A DNA stretch of 29,756 bases from JAZFYD01 sp036443405 (GTDB lineage Bacteria; Planctomycetota; PLA2). This document shows, one piece after another, positions 14,406-23,392 of this stretch. The stretch spans positions 1 through 29,756 of the forward strand of contig JAZFYD010000212.1 of NCBI GenBank assembly GCA_036443405.1, in the 5' to 3' direction. The position numbers were made by a program, and so were the translations under genes. The first letter of the stretch is position 1; each line of letters begins with the position of its first letter. The notes under the pieces are model-generated. The model searched no databases, was not told the DNA's origin, and worked only from the letters and a program-made list of their open reading frames with translations.

Positions 14406-17017
14406 TGCGTTGGGATCATCCGGAATTCCTGTTTGCGCTGTGGCTCCTGCTGCCGCTTGCACTGCTGTTGCGATTCGCGCTGAAGCGGCGTGCGAAGGCC
14501 GCCCGGCGTTTTCTCGACGACCCGATGGCCGCGCGCCTGCTTCCGCTGCGGGCGCCGGGCCGCGGCCTCGCCTCCGCCGTGCTTGTTCTCGCGGGGTTCG
14601 CGTTCCTGATTCTCGCGGCGGCGCGGCCGAGATGGGGCATGTACTTCCAGCAGGTGCGCGAACGCGGCACCGACGTCATGGTCCTGCTCGACGTCTCGCG
14701 CTCGATGCTGAGCCAGGACGTGAAACCCAGCCGGCTGGAGCGCGCGAAGTCCGACGTGCGTGACCTTCTCGATCGGGTCGGTGGGGATCGCGTTGGCCTT
14801 ATTGCGTTCGCGGGCAAGGCCGTGTTGGCGTGCCCGCTCACGACGGACCACGGGTATTACAAGGCAGCGCTCGAGGATGTCGGGCCGACGACGGCGCCGC
14901 GCGGTGGCACCGCCATCGGCGATGCGATTCGCGAGGCGCTTCGCCGGATGGAGCGCCTCGGGGATCGCGACCAGTCGTTGCTCTTGATTACCGACGGCGA
15001 GGATCATGAGAGCTTCCCGCGTGAGGCCGCCGCGCTGGCCGCCGAACGGGACATCCGCATCTTTACCGTGGGCATGGGTGACATCCATGAGGGCGCGCGC
15101 ATCCCCGTCGTGGACGAACACGGGAACCGTGGGTTCCTGAAACACGAGGGCAAGCAGGTCTGGTCGAAGCTGGACGAGGGGCTTCTGGAGGAGATCGCCC
15201 TGAAGACCGGCGGCGCGTATGTACCCGCGCGCACCCGCGATTACGATCTGGGTGAGGTCTATGAGTCGCACCTTCAAACGCTCACCGCGGGCGATGCCGC
15301 GATCGACAAGCGCAAGCGCTATCGCGAGAGGTTTCAGCTCTTTCTTGCGTTCGGTCTCGGGTGCCTCGTGATCGAGTTGCTGATGAAACGTTATCGACAA
15401 CGTCCGCGCGTAGCCGGCGTGGCCGCGGCGCTCGTGCTGCTCGCGCTCGCGTCACCGGCGTCCGCCGATCCCATCGAAGACGTGCGCAAGGGCGTCCGCG
15501 CGTTCGAAAACGGCGAGTTCGAAAAAGCCAACGAACACTTCGATGCGGCAGGGAAGAACCGTCCAGACACGCCGGAGATCGCGTTCGACAAGGCCATCGC
15601 GCTCCAGCGTCTCGGGCGGCACGACGACGCCCGCGCCGAGTACCTCGAAGCGGCCGGCACGCGCGACAGCGCGCTGGCGGCCCGCGCACGCTACAACCTC
15701 GGCACCCTCGCGACGGAGGAAGCGCAGGCGGTGTTCGGCGAAAAGCCCGAGGACGCGCACGGCGAGACGCGCGAAAAGGGTGTGGAGGCGTTGGAGCGCG
15801 CGATCCGGGACTACCGCGCGTGCCTGGAGATCGCGCCGGAGCATGCCGACGCGCGGCACAACGTCGAACTGCTTTTGCTGTGGCTCAAGCAGATGCGGAG
15901 TGTCTGGGCGGAAAAGGACAAGCAGCGCGAGCAGGACAAGAAGGACGAGGAAAAGGAAGAGGACCTCGCCGCGTTCTTGAAAAAGCTCGTGGATCGTCAG
16001 GGCGAGTTGCGTGTGACGACCCACGGGCTCGGCGAATCGCCGGCGGCCGAAGCCACCAAGGCCGTCGCCGAGGGTCAGGAGGCGTTGGCGGAACAGGCGC
16101 GCGAGTTGCCCGATCGCATCGACAAGATGGTCGCGAAGCAGGCCCAGGCGATGCAGGCGCAACCCGCTGCCGGTGGCGGCGCGCCCGCTGCGCAAGCCGA
16201 CGAGATGAAAAAGGCCGCGGACGCGATGAAGCTGATGGCGGCGCAGGCGCAAGCGGCACTCGATGCGGTGGCGCCCGCGCTGCGAGCGAACGATGCGCGG
16301 CTCGCCGCGGAGAATCAGGCCAACGCGCGTGCGATCCTCGAATCGCTTTGGACGGCACTGGCGCCGTTCCAGCAGGTCGTGCAATCGGCGGAGAAGATCG
16401 AGACGTCGATTGTGGACGCGCTGCTGGATCCGCCGGCGACGCCGGTGCTCGAAGCCGAAGACCAAGTGCGCGTCGTTTTGACCGCCCTCGCGTTTCCGCA
16501 GAAAATCGCCCAGGCCAAACAGCAGGCGCAGATGATGGCCGCGACGCCTCAGCAGGGGGGCGGCGGCCCCGGAGGGGGGCAGGCCGCGCAGGAACAAGCG
16601 GAGGCGCTGCAGAAGGCGCTCGCCAAGGCCGAGGAGTTGACGCCGGAGATCCAGGAGACGGCCAGCGAGGCGACCGAGACGTTGTTGGCCGGCAAGGTCG
16701 ACGAGGCCAAACCCAAGGCCGAGCGCGTTCGTGACTTGCTGCGCGAGATCCTGAAGTTGTTCCCGAAGGATCCGAACCAGCAACAGCAGAAACAGCAAAA
16801 CAAGAACGATCAGGACCAGAAAAAGGACGAGCAGCAAAAGCAGGATCCGAAACAGAAGCAGGACCAAAAGGACCAGCAAAAGGGCAAAATGCAACGCCCC
16901 GACGAGGTCGAGTCCATGCTGAGAAAGGCCGAGGAACGCGAGCGCGAGCAGAAGGAACGCGAGAAGCGGCGCGCGCGTTTGGCTGCGGGAGCCGGGACGG
17001 TGGAGCGTGACTGGTAG
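14405..17017 (+). CDS. BatB-BatC fusion: membrane vWA plus TPR and coiled-coil protein
   Basis: The 870-residue product joins two usually separate Bat proteins. Residues 1-330 are BatB-like: membrane helices at about 8-27 and 56-73, a vWA domain with MIDAS DVSRS (D96, S98, S100) and ITDGED, and a helix near 311-325. A further hydrophobic stretch (AGVAAALVLLALASPASA, 337-354) looks like a former BatC signal or anchor. TPR-like repeats follow (about 357-436 and 470-500; FENGEFEKANEHFDAAGK, LQRLGRHDDARAEYLEAA). The remainder is Ala/Gln-rich coiled coil ending in a Gln/Lys/Asp low-complexity tail (about 791-829). The GTG start (14405) shares a base with the batA stop and has GGAG 9 nt upstream. 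The tail overlaps batD by 11 nt. Confidence 0.85.
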   Translation: MRWDHPEFLFALWLLLPLALLLRFALKRRAKAARRFLDDPMAARLLPLRAPGRGLASAVLVLAGFAFLILAAARPRWGMYFQQVRERGTDVMVLLDVSRSMLSQDVKPSRLERAKSDVRDLLDRVGGDRVGLIAFAGKAVLACPLTTDHGYYKAALEDVGPTTAPRGGTAIGDAIREALRRMERLGDRDQSLLLITDGEDHESFPREAAALAAERDIRIFTVGMGDIHEGARIPVVDEHGNRGFLKHEGKQVWSKLDEGLLEEIALKTGGAYVPARTRDYDLGEVYESHLQTLTAGDAAIDKRKRYRERFQLFLAFGLGCLVIELLMKRYRQRPRVAGVAAALVLLALASPASADPIEDVRKGVRAFENGEFEKANEHFDAAGKNRPDTPEIAFDKAIALQRLGRHDDARAEYLEAAGTRDSALAARARYNLGTLATEEAQAVFGEKPEDAHGETREKGVEALERAIRDYRACLEIAPEHADARHNVELLLLWLKQMRSVWAEKDKQREQDKKDEEKEEDLAAFLKKLVDRQGELRVTTHGLGESPAAEATKAVAEGQEALAEQARELPDRIDKMVAKQAQAMQAQPAAGGGAPAAQADEMKKAADAMKLMAAQAQAALDAVAPALRANDARLAAENQANARAILESLWTALAPFQQVVQSAEKIETSIVDALLDPPATPVLEAEDQVRVVLTALAFPQKIAQAKQQAQMMAATPQQGGGGPGGGQAAQEQAEALQKALAKAEELTPEIQETASEATETLLAGKVDEAKPKAERVRDLLREILKLFPKDPNQQQQKQQNKNDQDQKKDEQQKQDPKQKQDQKDQQKGKMQRPDEVESMLRKAEEREREQKEREKRRARLAAGAGTVERDW

Positions 17018-18875
17018 CGGCGGCGTCGGGAGTCACGCAGGACTCTGGCAACGCGCGTTCGCCGTGATCGCGGTGTTGGCGGCCGGGGTCTCGGCGCAGG
17101 AGGTCGACGCGCGACTCGACGAGCAACAGGTTCGCGTGGGCGACTCGGTCGGATACACCGTCGTCGTTCGCGGCAACAAGGAAACCGAGGAGCCGGAACT
17201 CGCCGGGTTCGAGGACTTCGACGTCGCGTTCCATGGCGCCAGGCACCTCACGTCGTTTGTCAACGGCCGCATGTCGTCCGAGCAGCGCTTCAGTTACACG
17301 CTGACGCCGAAAAAGGGGGGAGCGCTGACCGTGCCCGCCGTGGTCGTGAAGATCGCGGGCAAGTTGGTTCGATCCCAGGCGCTGCTGTTGACCGTCCTGC
17401 CGCCGGACGACATCGATCTCGTCCGTGCGGCGATCTCCATCGAGCCGGAGACGGTGTATCCGCTGCAACCGTTTGTGGTCACGCTGCGCATCTTCATTCA
17501 GCGTTTGCCGGGTCCGATGTCCGATCGCGATCCGCTGCGTGTCACCCGGCCCCCGCGGCTTCGGGTTCCGTGGGTCGATCCCATCGACGGGTTGGAGTCC
17601 AAGTCGAAGGCGGAGTGGTTGCGGCCGTTGGTCGTGCGCCAGCGTGGTTTCTCGATCAACGACATGACGACGCAGGAGTTCTTCGATCAGCGGCGGCTCG
17701 TCTTCAATCTCGACGGCCGCGAAGCGACGGCGGCGGACGCGGCCGGCTCCCCGCGCGTGAAAGAACGTGTGGGGGAGTACTGGGTCTACACACTGACCCG
17801 TGAGTTCACGCCGGTTCGCCGCGGCGAGTATTCCTTCGGCCCGGCCAGGGTGCGTGGCACGTTTGCGGACGCGGTCGGCAAGGACAAAAGGCTCACCGGC
17901 CGCGATGTCTACGTGATTGCGCCCGCGGTGAGTGTGTTCGTGAAGGACGTGCCGACAAAGGGCCGTCCGGCCAGCTACACCGGCGGGATCGGCCGGTTCG
18001 TCGTCACGGCGGACATCGAGCCCAAGGACGCGCGGGTCGGCGATCCGATGACGTTGACGCTAACCGTGTTGGGGCGTGGCAACCTCGACGACATCGGTCC
18101 GCCCGATCTCGAACCGGAGTTGGGCGAGCTGTTCCGGCTGTACGAAGCGACGAGCGCGACGAAGGAGAGCAACAAGCGCGTCTTCACCTATGGGTTGCGG
18201 CCGCGGCGCGCGGGCATCGAAGCGGTGCCGGCGGTGTCGTTCTCGTTCTTCGACGTCGAACAGGGCGCGTACGTGACCGACACGACGACGGCGATTCCCA
18301 TCGCCGTGACCGCGGCCGAAACGGTCTCCGATGGCGACATCGTGAGTGGAGCGACGAACGGGGCGGGCCGGTCCGGTCTCGAAGAAACGGAGAAGGGCAT
18401 CTTCGCGAACGTCAGCGATGCCCGCGAGGTGCGCGACGAGGGCGTGGCGCCGGTTCGGACGTACGCGTACCTCGGCGGCCTGCTCGTGATCTACATCGTG
18501 GCGGGCGCGGTGCTCGGGCGGCGGCGGCGGTTGCGCGGGGACCCGGCGCTGGTGCGCAGGAAGCGGGCGCGGGCGAGAGCGAAACAGCGCTGGTCGGCGG
18601 CGCGCGCGGCGGGAGAGACCACCGAACTGCGTCAGGCTGTCGCGGGTCTTGTGGCCGATGTCGCCGATGTCAGCGAGTCGGGCCTCACCGGTGCGGACGT
18701 TCACGCGCAGCTCATCGCGCTGGGAGCGGACGCGGATCTCGCGGTGCGGGCGCAGTCGTGGTTCGAATCCTGCGACGCGGCGCGCTACGGCGGCGACGCG
18801 GACCCGGACCGCGTGGCGGAGGGCGAGCGATTGCTCGATGACTTGATCGCGGCGCTTGGGAGGCACCTGAAGTGA
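17007..18875 (+). CDS. batD: BatD-like membrane protein with Ig-like repeats
   Basis: The 622-residue product has a signal peptide (AFAVIAVLAAGVSAQEV), then successive beta-sandwich repeats typical of BatD (VDARLDEQQVRVGDSVGYTVVV; ISIEPETVYPLQPFVVTLRI; VTADIEPKDARVGDPMTLTLTV). A membrane helix lies near 485-505 (YLGGLLVIYIVAGAVLG), followed by a basic cytoplasmic stretch and a helical tail. In Bat systems BatD spans the membrane and contacts the vWA proteins. The GTG start (17007) lies inside the end of the fusion gene; its ribosome site is poorly spaced, so a slightly different start is possible. The stop overlaps the next gene by GTGA. Confidence 0.85.
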   Translation: MTGSGGVGSHAGLWQRAFAVIAVLAAGVSAQEVDARLDEQQVRVGDSVGYTVVVRGNKETEEPELAGFEDFDVAFHGARHLTSFVNGRMSSEQRFSYTLTPKKGGALTVPAVVVKIAGKLVRSQALLLTVLPPDDIDLVRAAISIEPETVYPLQPFVVTLRIFIQRLPGPMSDRDPLRVTRPPRLRVPWVDPIDGLESKSKAEWLRPLVVRQRGFSINDMTTQEFFDQRRLVFNLDGREATAADAAGSPRVKERVGEYWVYTLTREFTPVRRGEYSFGPARVRGTFADAVGKDKRLTGRDVYVIAPAVSVFVKDVPTKGRPASYTGGIGRFVVTADIEPKDARVGDPMTLTLTVLGRGNLDDIGPPDLEPELGELFRLYEATSATKESNKRVFTYGLRPRRAGIEAVPAVSFSFFDVEQGAYVTDTTTAIPIAVTAAETVSDGDIVSGATNGAGRSGLEETEKGIFANVSDAREVRDEGVAPVRTYAYLGGLLVIYIVAGAVLGRRRRLRGDPALVRRKRARARAKQRWSAARAAGETTELRQAVAGLVADVADVSESGLTGADVHAQLIALGADADLAVRAQSWFESCDAARYGGDADPDRVAEGERLLDDLIAALGRHLK

Positions 18876-19642
18876 GCTTCTTCCGGATGCTGATGCTCTC
18901 GCTGTTTCTGCTGCCGGCGTGCGGGCGCGGACTCGATCTCGACGAAGCGCGCGGCTTCGAAGAGGCGCAACGAAATTTCCTCGCAGCGCAATCGGAACAG
19001 GACTACCTCGAATCCGCGGCGCGTTTCCGCGCGTTGTCCGAGCGCGGTGTGACGAGCGGAGCGTTGCTCTACAACGAAGGCAACTGCTACGTGAAGTCGG
19101 GCCGGTGGGGCGAGGCGATCGCCGCGTACCGTCGTGCGGTTCGATACCGGCCGCGGGATCCGTACCTGCGCGACAACCTCGGGTATGCGTTGACGAGCGC
19201 GGGACAGTCGGTCACGGAGTCGAAGTCGCTCCTGGACCACGTACTGTTCTGGCAGGGTTGGACGAGCTATGGAGAGAAGTTCGGCCTGCTCGCGTTGGCA
19301 GCGACCCTCGCGATGCTCGCGGCGCTCATGTCCCGCGTCGGGGTGCGGCGCATCCCCGCGCTCCGACGCACGGCGTGGGTCCTGTTGGTGCTGACACTGC
19401 TGTTGGGCTGGTCCGCGACGTTGCAGGCCTTTGATGTCGAGATGACCACTCACGGCGTCGTGACCGCGGACGACGTGGTCGCAAGAAAGGGCGACGCGGA
19501 GAGCTACGAACCCGCGTTCTCGACCCCCCTGCACGCCGGCGCGGAGTTCGTGGTGTTGGAACATCGCCGCGAGTGGCTGCACATCAAGCTGCCGGGCGAC
19601 CTCGAAGGTTGGATCCCTGTGTCGGCGGCGGTGCAGTACTGA
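18872..19642 (+). CDS. batE: BatE-like TPR/SH3 lipoprotein
   Basis: The 256-residue product ends the Bat operon. It starts at a GTG in a GTGA overlap with GGGAGG (18858-18863) 8 nt upstream. The N-terminus (MLMLSLFLLPACGRG) has a lipobox at C17. TPR units follow (LLYNEGNCYVKSGRWGEAIAAYRRAVRYRPRDPYLRDNLGYAL), then two membrane helices near 136-154 and 167-187. The C-terminus resembles a bacterial SH3 domain (VVARKGDAESY...GAEFVVLEHRREWLHIKLPGDLEGWIP). That is the standard BatE arrangement. The convergent miaE-like gene ends 35 bp away. Confidence 0.85.
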   Translation: MSFFRMLMLSLFLLPACGRGLDLDEARGFEEAQRNFLAAQSEQDYLESAARFRALSERGVTSGALLYNEGNCYVKSGRWGEAIAAYRRAVRYRPRDPYLRDNLGYALTSAGQSVTESKSLLDHVLFWQGWTSYGEKFGLLALAATLAMLAALMSRVGVRRIPALRRTAWVLLVLTLLLGWSATLQAFDVEMTTHGVVTADDVVARKGDAESYEPAFSTPLHAGAEFVVLEHRREWLHIKLPGDLEGWIPVSAAVQY

Positions 19643-19677
19643 CCGTCGAAGAGAAAACCGGCCAGCCTGAACGAACG

Positions 19678-20229
19678 TCAGTGAATCCGCGGACCCCAGG
19701 GGGTGTTCGCTACGATCTCGGCTTCCGCCGTCGCGAGTTCGTCCCAGCGTTTTTGCACGACGTCCCTCGGAAACTTCGAGTACGCGAGCTTCACAAACAA
19801 AACGTGATGGCCCGCTTCGCTCTCCTGCAGGTCGCGGTACAGCTCGGTGAGGTCGCCGCTTGCCGCGGCGGCGAGCAACGAGAATCGCTCGAACGAGCGC
19901 GCCTCGACGAGGCCCATCTTGAGCAGGCGATCGAGAAGGCGCCGGCGCCCGCCAACCTCAGTGAGTTGTTTCACGTACGGGTTGCCGGTGTCGGGCCCGA
20001 GCGGCAGGTTGCGCTTTTCGAGCAATCCGCAGACGCGTTCGAAGTGCTCCAACTCCTCGTGCACGACTTCGAGAATCTCCGGCGCGTGATCCGGGAGCTG
20101 GCCGACCAGCGTGAGCGCGTTGCCCGCGGCCTTGCGCTCCAAGTGCGCGTGGTCGTGAAGAAGAGCGCCCTCGTTGGAGAGTGCGGTCTTGGTCCATTCC
20201 GGATCGGTGGCGGACTTGAGGCCGAGCAT
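19678..20229 (-). CDS. miaE: tRNA 2-methylthio-N6-isopentenyladenosine-37 hydroxylase-like diiron protein
   Basis: The 183-residue protein matches the MiaE family, non-heme diiron enzymes that hydroxylate ms2i6A37 of tRNAs to the cis-zeatin form using O2. Visible family segments are LLHDHAHLERKAAGNALTL (helix with ligand Glu), HEELEHFERV (ExxH, E59/H62), EARSFERFSLL, and ESEAGHHVLFVKLAY (second ExxH). Length is close to the family norm. The enzymes that make its substrate (MiaA, MiaB) are not in this window. Start is ATG at 20229, 60 bp downstream of the M42 peptidase stop on the same strand; no clear ribosome site is seen. Confidence 0.85.
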   Translation of the reverse strand: MLGLKSATDPEWTKTALSNEGALLHDHAHLERKAAGNALTLVGQLPDHAPEILEVVHEELEHFERVCGLLEKRNLPLGPDTGNPYVKQLTEVGGRRRLLDRLLKMGLVEARSFERFSLLAAAASGDLTELYRDLQESEAGHHVLFVKLAYSKFPRDVVQKRWDELATAEAEIVANTPWGPRIH

Positions 20230-20289
20230 GGGGGTCGCCCCATGGTGCCACCGGGCGCAAGATCGACGCGAGGACGCGAGATCCGGCCG

Positions 20290-21372
20290 TCAGAAGGCCG
20301 TCAGAGAGGCGACCGTTGCCGCATCCAGCCGGCGCGCGACCGCGGTCGTCAGATCCACCGCCGCCTGATAGTCGTTCCAGTGGATCAGGCCGACGTGGGT
20401 GTGGATGTAGCGCGCGGGCACGCCGATCACGGCAGCGGGCACGCCGCTGCGCGACAGATGAATCGCGCCCGCGTTGGTGCCGCCGGTGCGCCGCACCGCG
20501 ATCTGAAGCGGGATGTCTTCCGCGGCGGCGGTCTCTTCGATCAGGCGCACAAGCCGGCGATTCGCGATTGCGGTCGGATCGAACAAACGAACCTGCGGTC
20601 CGCGGCCGAGCACGGCCTGCGAGACCTCTGCGCCGGGGAAATCGTCGGCGGGAGTTCCCTCGAGCACGATCGCGACATCCGGCCGCGCGAGTTCGTGCGC
20701 CGTGCGCGCGCCGCGCAATCCGACTTCCTCCTGCACGGCGCCGACGCCGATCACCCGGTTCGGATGTTGGCCGTCTCCGAGGCGCTTCATTGTTTCGCAC
20801 AGGATGCCGACCCCCGCGCGGTCGTCGAACGCCTTGCAGCTCAAGATGTCGGGGTCCTTCATCTCGAGGAATTCCGCGTGCGGCAGGATCGGATCGCCGA
20901 CGCGGATCCCGAACGCCGCGACCTGCTCGGCGGACGTCGCGCCGACATCGAGGAAGAGCTCCTCGACGGTCTGCACCTTTTCGCGTTCGGCTGTCGTCAG
21001 GAAGTGCGGCGGCTTCGACGCGATGACACCGGGCACCGCGCCCGTTTCCGTCATCACGTTCACGCGCTGCGCCGGTAGGACGTGTCCCCACCAGCCGCCG
21101 AGCGCGGCGAAGCGCAACAGGCCGCCGGGCAAGATGCTCTGGACGAGAAACGCCACCTCATCCATGTGCGCGTCGATGGCCACCCTGGGTTCGTCCGCGC
21201 TTCCGGTGCACTCGCACAACACGCTTCCGAGTCGGTCGTGTGTGACGTCGCCGAGATCGGAGAAGACCTCCTGAACGATGCCGCGCACTTCGCCTTCGGA
21301 ACCGGGCGCGCCGGACGCAAGCGTGAGTCGGCGAAGAAAGTCCCTGGATGCGGGTGTGGATGCCGGGCTCAT
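20290..21372 (-). CDS. M42-family metallo-aminopeptidase
   Basis: The 360-residue protein is a dinuclear-metal aminopeptidase of the M42 (TET/glutamyl aminopeptidase, 'cellulase M') family, typically forming large cytosolic oligomers that trim peptides. Metal-site segments are all present: AIDAHMDEVAF (H69, D71), CKAFDDRAG (D183/D184), QEEVG (E215/E216, general base and ligand), VLEGTPADD (E238), and GVPARYIHTHVG (H324). Length fits the family. The ATG at 21372 has no strong ribosome site. Upstream lies a large inverted repeat (21424-21588) separating it from the kinase-like gene. Confidence 0.9.
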   Translation of the reverse strand: MSPASTPASRDFLRRLTLASGAPGSEGEVRGIVQEVFSDLGDVTHDRLGSVLCECTGSADEPRVAIDAHMDEVAFLVQSILPGGLLRFAALGGWWGHVLPAQRVNVMTETGAVPGVIASKPPHFLTTAEREKVQTVEELFLDVGATSAEQVAAFGIRVGDPILPHAEFLEMKDPDILSCKAFDDRAGVGILCETMKRLGDGQHPNRVIGVGAVQEEVGLRGARTAHELARPDVAIVLEGTPADDFPGAEVSQAVLGRGPQVRLFDPTAIANRRLVRLIEETAAAEDIPLQIAVRRTGGTNAGAIHLSRSGVPAAVIGVPARYIHTHVGLIHWNDYQAAVDLTTAVARRLDAATVASLTAF

Positions 21373-21423
21373 GAGCGAGGCATCATCGCACAGCCCAAAA
21401 GCGATCCGGCCTTGCGATCGGTG

Positions 21424-21588
21424 CCGAATACAGAAAAGAGGAGTTCACCACAGAGGCACGGAGTCACGGAGGCCAACGGACCTCCTAACGCCACCGATCC
21501 GGAGAGGCGTTACCTTCGCTCGGGCACGGTTCGGTCCAGACCAGGAGAGCCTCCGTGCTCTCTGCTGTAACTCCTCTTCTGTATTCGG
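21424..21588. repeat. Imperfect inverted repeat with CACRGAG-type octamers
   Basis: The ends CCGAATACAGAA (21424-21435) and TTCTGTATTCGG (21577-21588) are perfect 12-bp complements, followed inward by AAGAGGAGTT (21436-21445) pairing with AACTCCTCTT (21569-21578). The left arm continues into three 8-nt units, CACAGAGG, CACGGAGT, CACGGAGG (21449-21472), and the right arm has CCTCCGTGCTCTCTGCTG (21549-21566). The centre (about 21473-21548) is unrelated filler. Similar 'CCACAGAGGCAC' hairpins are dispersed in many environmental bacterial genomes. It occupies most of the 242-bp gap between two minus-strand genes. Confidence 0.85.
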
Positions 21589-21614
21589 TCTACCGAGGCC
21601 ACAGCTGCGCCCGC

Positions 21615-23342
21615 TCAGTCGCCGGAATGCGCGGGGGTGAGTGCCGAGCGGTCGTCGGACCAGCGCAGCGACTCGCGTCGCTCGTTGCCCGCGGCGTCGA
21701 TCACGATCATCTCGACCTCGTTTCGGCCGTTTTCCAACCGGACGATCGCGAACCCGTCCCGCACCTTCGCCTGCACGCCACCCAGGTTGACCCGTTGCAC
21801 CGGAACACCCGCGAGGTCGATGCGCACCTCGCCGGTGGCGGGATCGTGGCGCACCACTCGAACCAATCCCAGCCGGGCAAGCGTTCGTGTACGCAGGCGG
21901 CGCACTTGCTCCTGATGCGGCGTGCGTGGGTCGAGCGCATGCGCTTCCTCGGCGCAGCGTTGCGCGGCCCACAACGCGCCGTCGCGTTCGTGCCTTTCCG
22001 CCTGCTGGAAGAGCGTGCGTGCCAGCAGTGGCCTCGCGATCTCCGGCGATGAATCCATCTGCTTGCGCAAGCGCGCGATCGCCTCCGGGAACCGCTCCTC
22101 CGCGAGCAGCAGCGGCAACTCCTTGTCCCACTTGTCCGCGCTGTCGCCGCTCATGAGCACGAATAAAAACGCCGCGACGGATACGACAAGCGCCGCGACC
22201 GAAAGCGGGAACGAGAGTTTCCGGTTGCCGTTGGTCGCGTCCGCCGGTTCCGGGTCGAGCGCCTCCGCGATCTTCTCAGCGTCGGGGGATCGCGTAGCAG
22301 GATCGGTCGCGAGCAGCGTCTCCACGAGACGACGCAACTCGATGGGTACGTGATCGGGAAGCGGGGTCGGCGGTTTGTCCCGCGGGCTGCGCGGAGGGTA
22401 GGGAAGCCGGCCCGTCAAGAGCTGGTACGCAATGCACCCGAGCGAGAAGAGGTCCCCCTCGGGACTCGCGGCGGACCCGGTCATCTCCTCCGGTGCGCGA
22501 TACGGCTGTTGCGCCGCGATGCCGCCCGCGTCCCGAACCGCGCGGGAGATGCGGAAGTCCGAAACCCGCAGCCGGTCGTCCCGATCGAACAGGATGCTCA
22601 GCGGATGCAGATCGCCATGGACCACGCCGTGTCCGTGCGCAAACTGAATCGCCGCGAGGATCTGCCGCACGTGAAGGCGCGTCTCGGCGACGGGCAGGCA
22701 GCCGGCGGGCGCCGAGTGCAGCTTCTCCAGCAGATTCGTCCCGTCGATCGTGCGCGTGCGGTAGTAGAGCCACGGCTCCTCGCGGTCGATTTCGTCGATG
22801 CGCAGGATGTGTGCGTGGTCGAGTCCGGCCGCATCCTGCGCCGCCTCTTCGACCCACGCTTCGTCCTCGCCCTCGTACGCGCTGATCCAAACCTTGGTCC
22901 GCAGGTTCGAGTCCATTGCTTCGAAGACGACGCCGAATCCGCCCTTGCGGGCGATGCGCATGAGCCGGTAACGGTCCGCGAACAGGGTCCCCGGCCGGAG
23001 CGGCCCGGGCCGCTCACGGCCTCGGCGCGCCTTCTGAGGCCCTCTGCCCCGCCCTTTGCGGGCGTGTCGTCCCGATCTCTCTCCCGGCACGGCCTCAGTG
23101 TAGGCGGAGGCTGCCGCCGACAGTAGCGGCAACCGCGCCGAGCTTTCAGGCCGGCCGCAACCGGAAGCGGTAGGCGACTGCCGCGCCGACGAGTCCGACA
23201 TCCGCGAGTCCGAGGCTGTCGCCGACGGAGCCGCCTCCGATACAGCCGAAGCACTCGATCCATCAGGAGCGTCCCTACTGGGCTGCATCCGAGATTCTCG
23301 GTTTCCTCGGCCCCGAAGATGTCGCGGCAAGCGGATGGCCAT
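21615..23342 (-). CDS. Membrane protein with degenerate Ser/Thr kinase fold (probable pseudokinase)
   Basis: The frame gives 575 residues; the true start is uncertain. ATG at 23342, ATG at 23288 (MQPSRD) or a later codon are possible, because residues 1-117 are Ser/Ala-rich then basic and no option has a good ribosome site. Residues of about 118-370 form a PknB-type kinase fold beginning GTLFADRYRLMRI. Catalytic motifs are eroded. The Gly loop is ARKGGFGVV (first Gly lost), the VAIK lysine is Ser (VWIS, S154), HRDLKPxN is HGDLHPLS (Asp244 kept, Lys and Asn lost), and DFG is DFR. APE is kept (283-285). A membrane helix lies near 378-400 (LSVAALVVSVAAFLFVLM). The outer part has a helical repeat region and a C-terminal Ig-like strand set (GRNEVEMIVIDAAGNERRESL). 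It may be a sensor or scaffold rather than an enzyme. Confidence 0.75.
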   Translation of the reverse strand: MAIRLPRHLRGRGNRESRMQPSRDAPDGSSASAVSEAAPSATASDSRMSDSSARQSPTASGCGRPESSARLPLLSAAASAYTEAVPGERSGRHARKGRGRGPQKARRGRERPGPLRPGTLFADRYRLMRIARKGGFGVVFEAMDSNLRTKVWISAYEGEDEAWVEEAAQDAAGLDHAHILRIDEIDREEPWLYYRTRTIDGTNLLEKLHSAPAGCLPVAETRLHVRQILAAIQFAHGHGVVHGDLHPLSILFDRDDRLRVSDFRISRAVRDAGGIAAQQPYRAPEEMTGSAASPEGDLFSLGCIAYQLLTGRLPYPPRSPRDKPPTPLPDHVPIELRRLVETLLATDPATRSPDAEKIAEALDPEPADATNGNRKLSFPLSVAALVVSVAAFLFVLMSGDSADKWDKELPLLLAEERFPEAIARLRKQMDSSPEIARPLLARTLFQQAERHERDGALWAAQRCAEEAHALDPRTPHQEQVRRLRTRTLARLGLVRVVRHDPATGEVRIDLAGVPVQRVNLGGVQAKVRDGFAIVRLENGRNEVEMIVIDAAGNERRESLRWSDDRSALTPAHSGD

Positions 23343-23392
23343 CGCGAGAGCGCGGTTGAAGTCTTTCCAGAGGGACTAGGTGTGAACGCTAG

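Noticed and set aside
15452..16894. 480-codon Leu/Arg-rich frame antisense to the BatB-BatC fusion
   Set aside because: Its Leu-rich start is simply the complement of the Gln/Lys repeat codons; the sense frame has vWA and TPR motifs and operon overlaps.
19643..19677. Possible bidirectional terminator between convergent batE and miaE
   Set aside because: No stem of useful length was found in the 35-bp gap.
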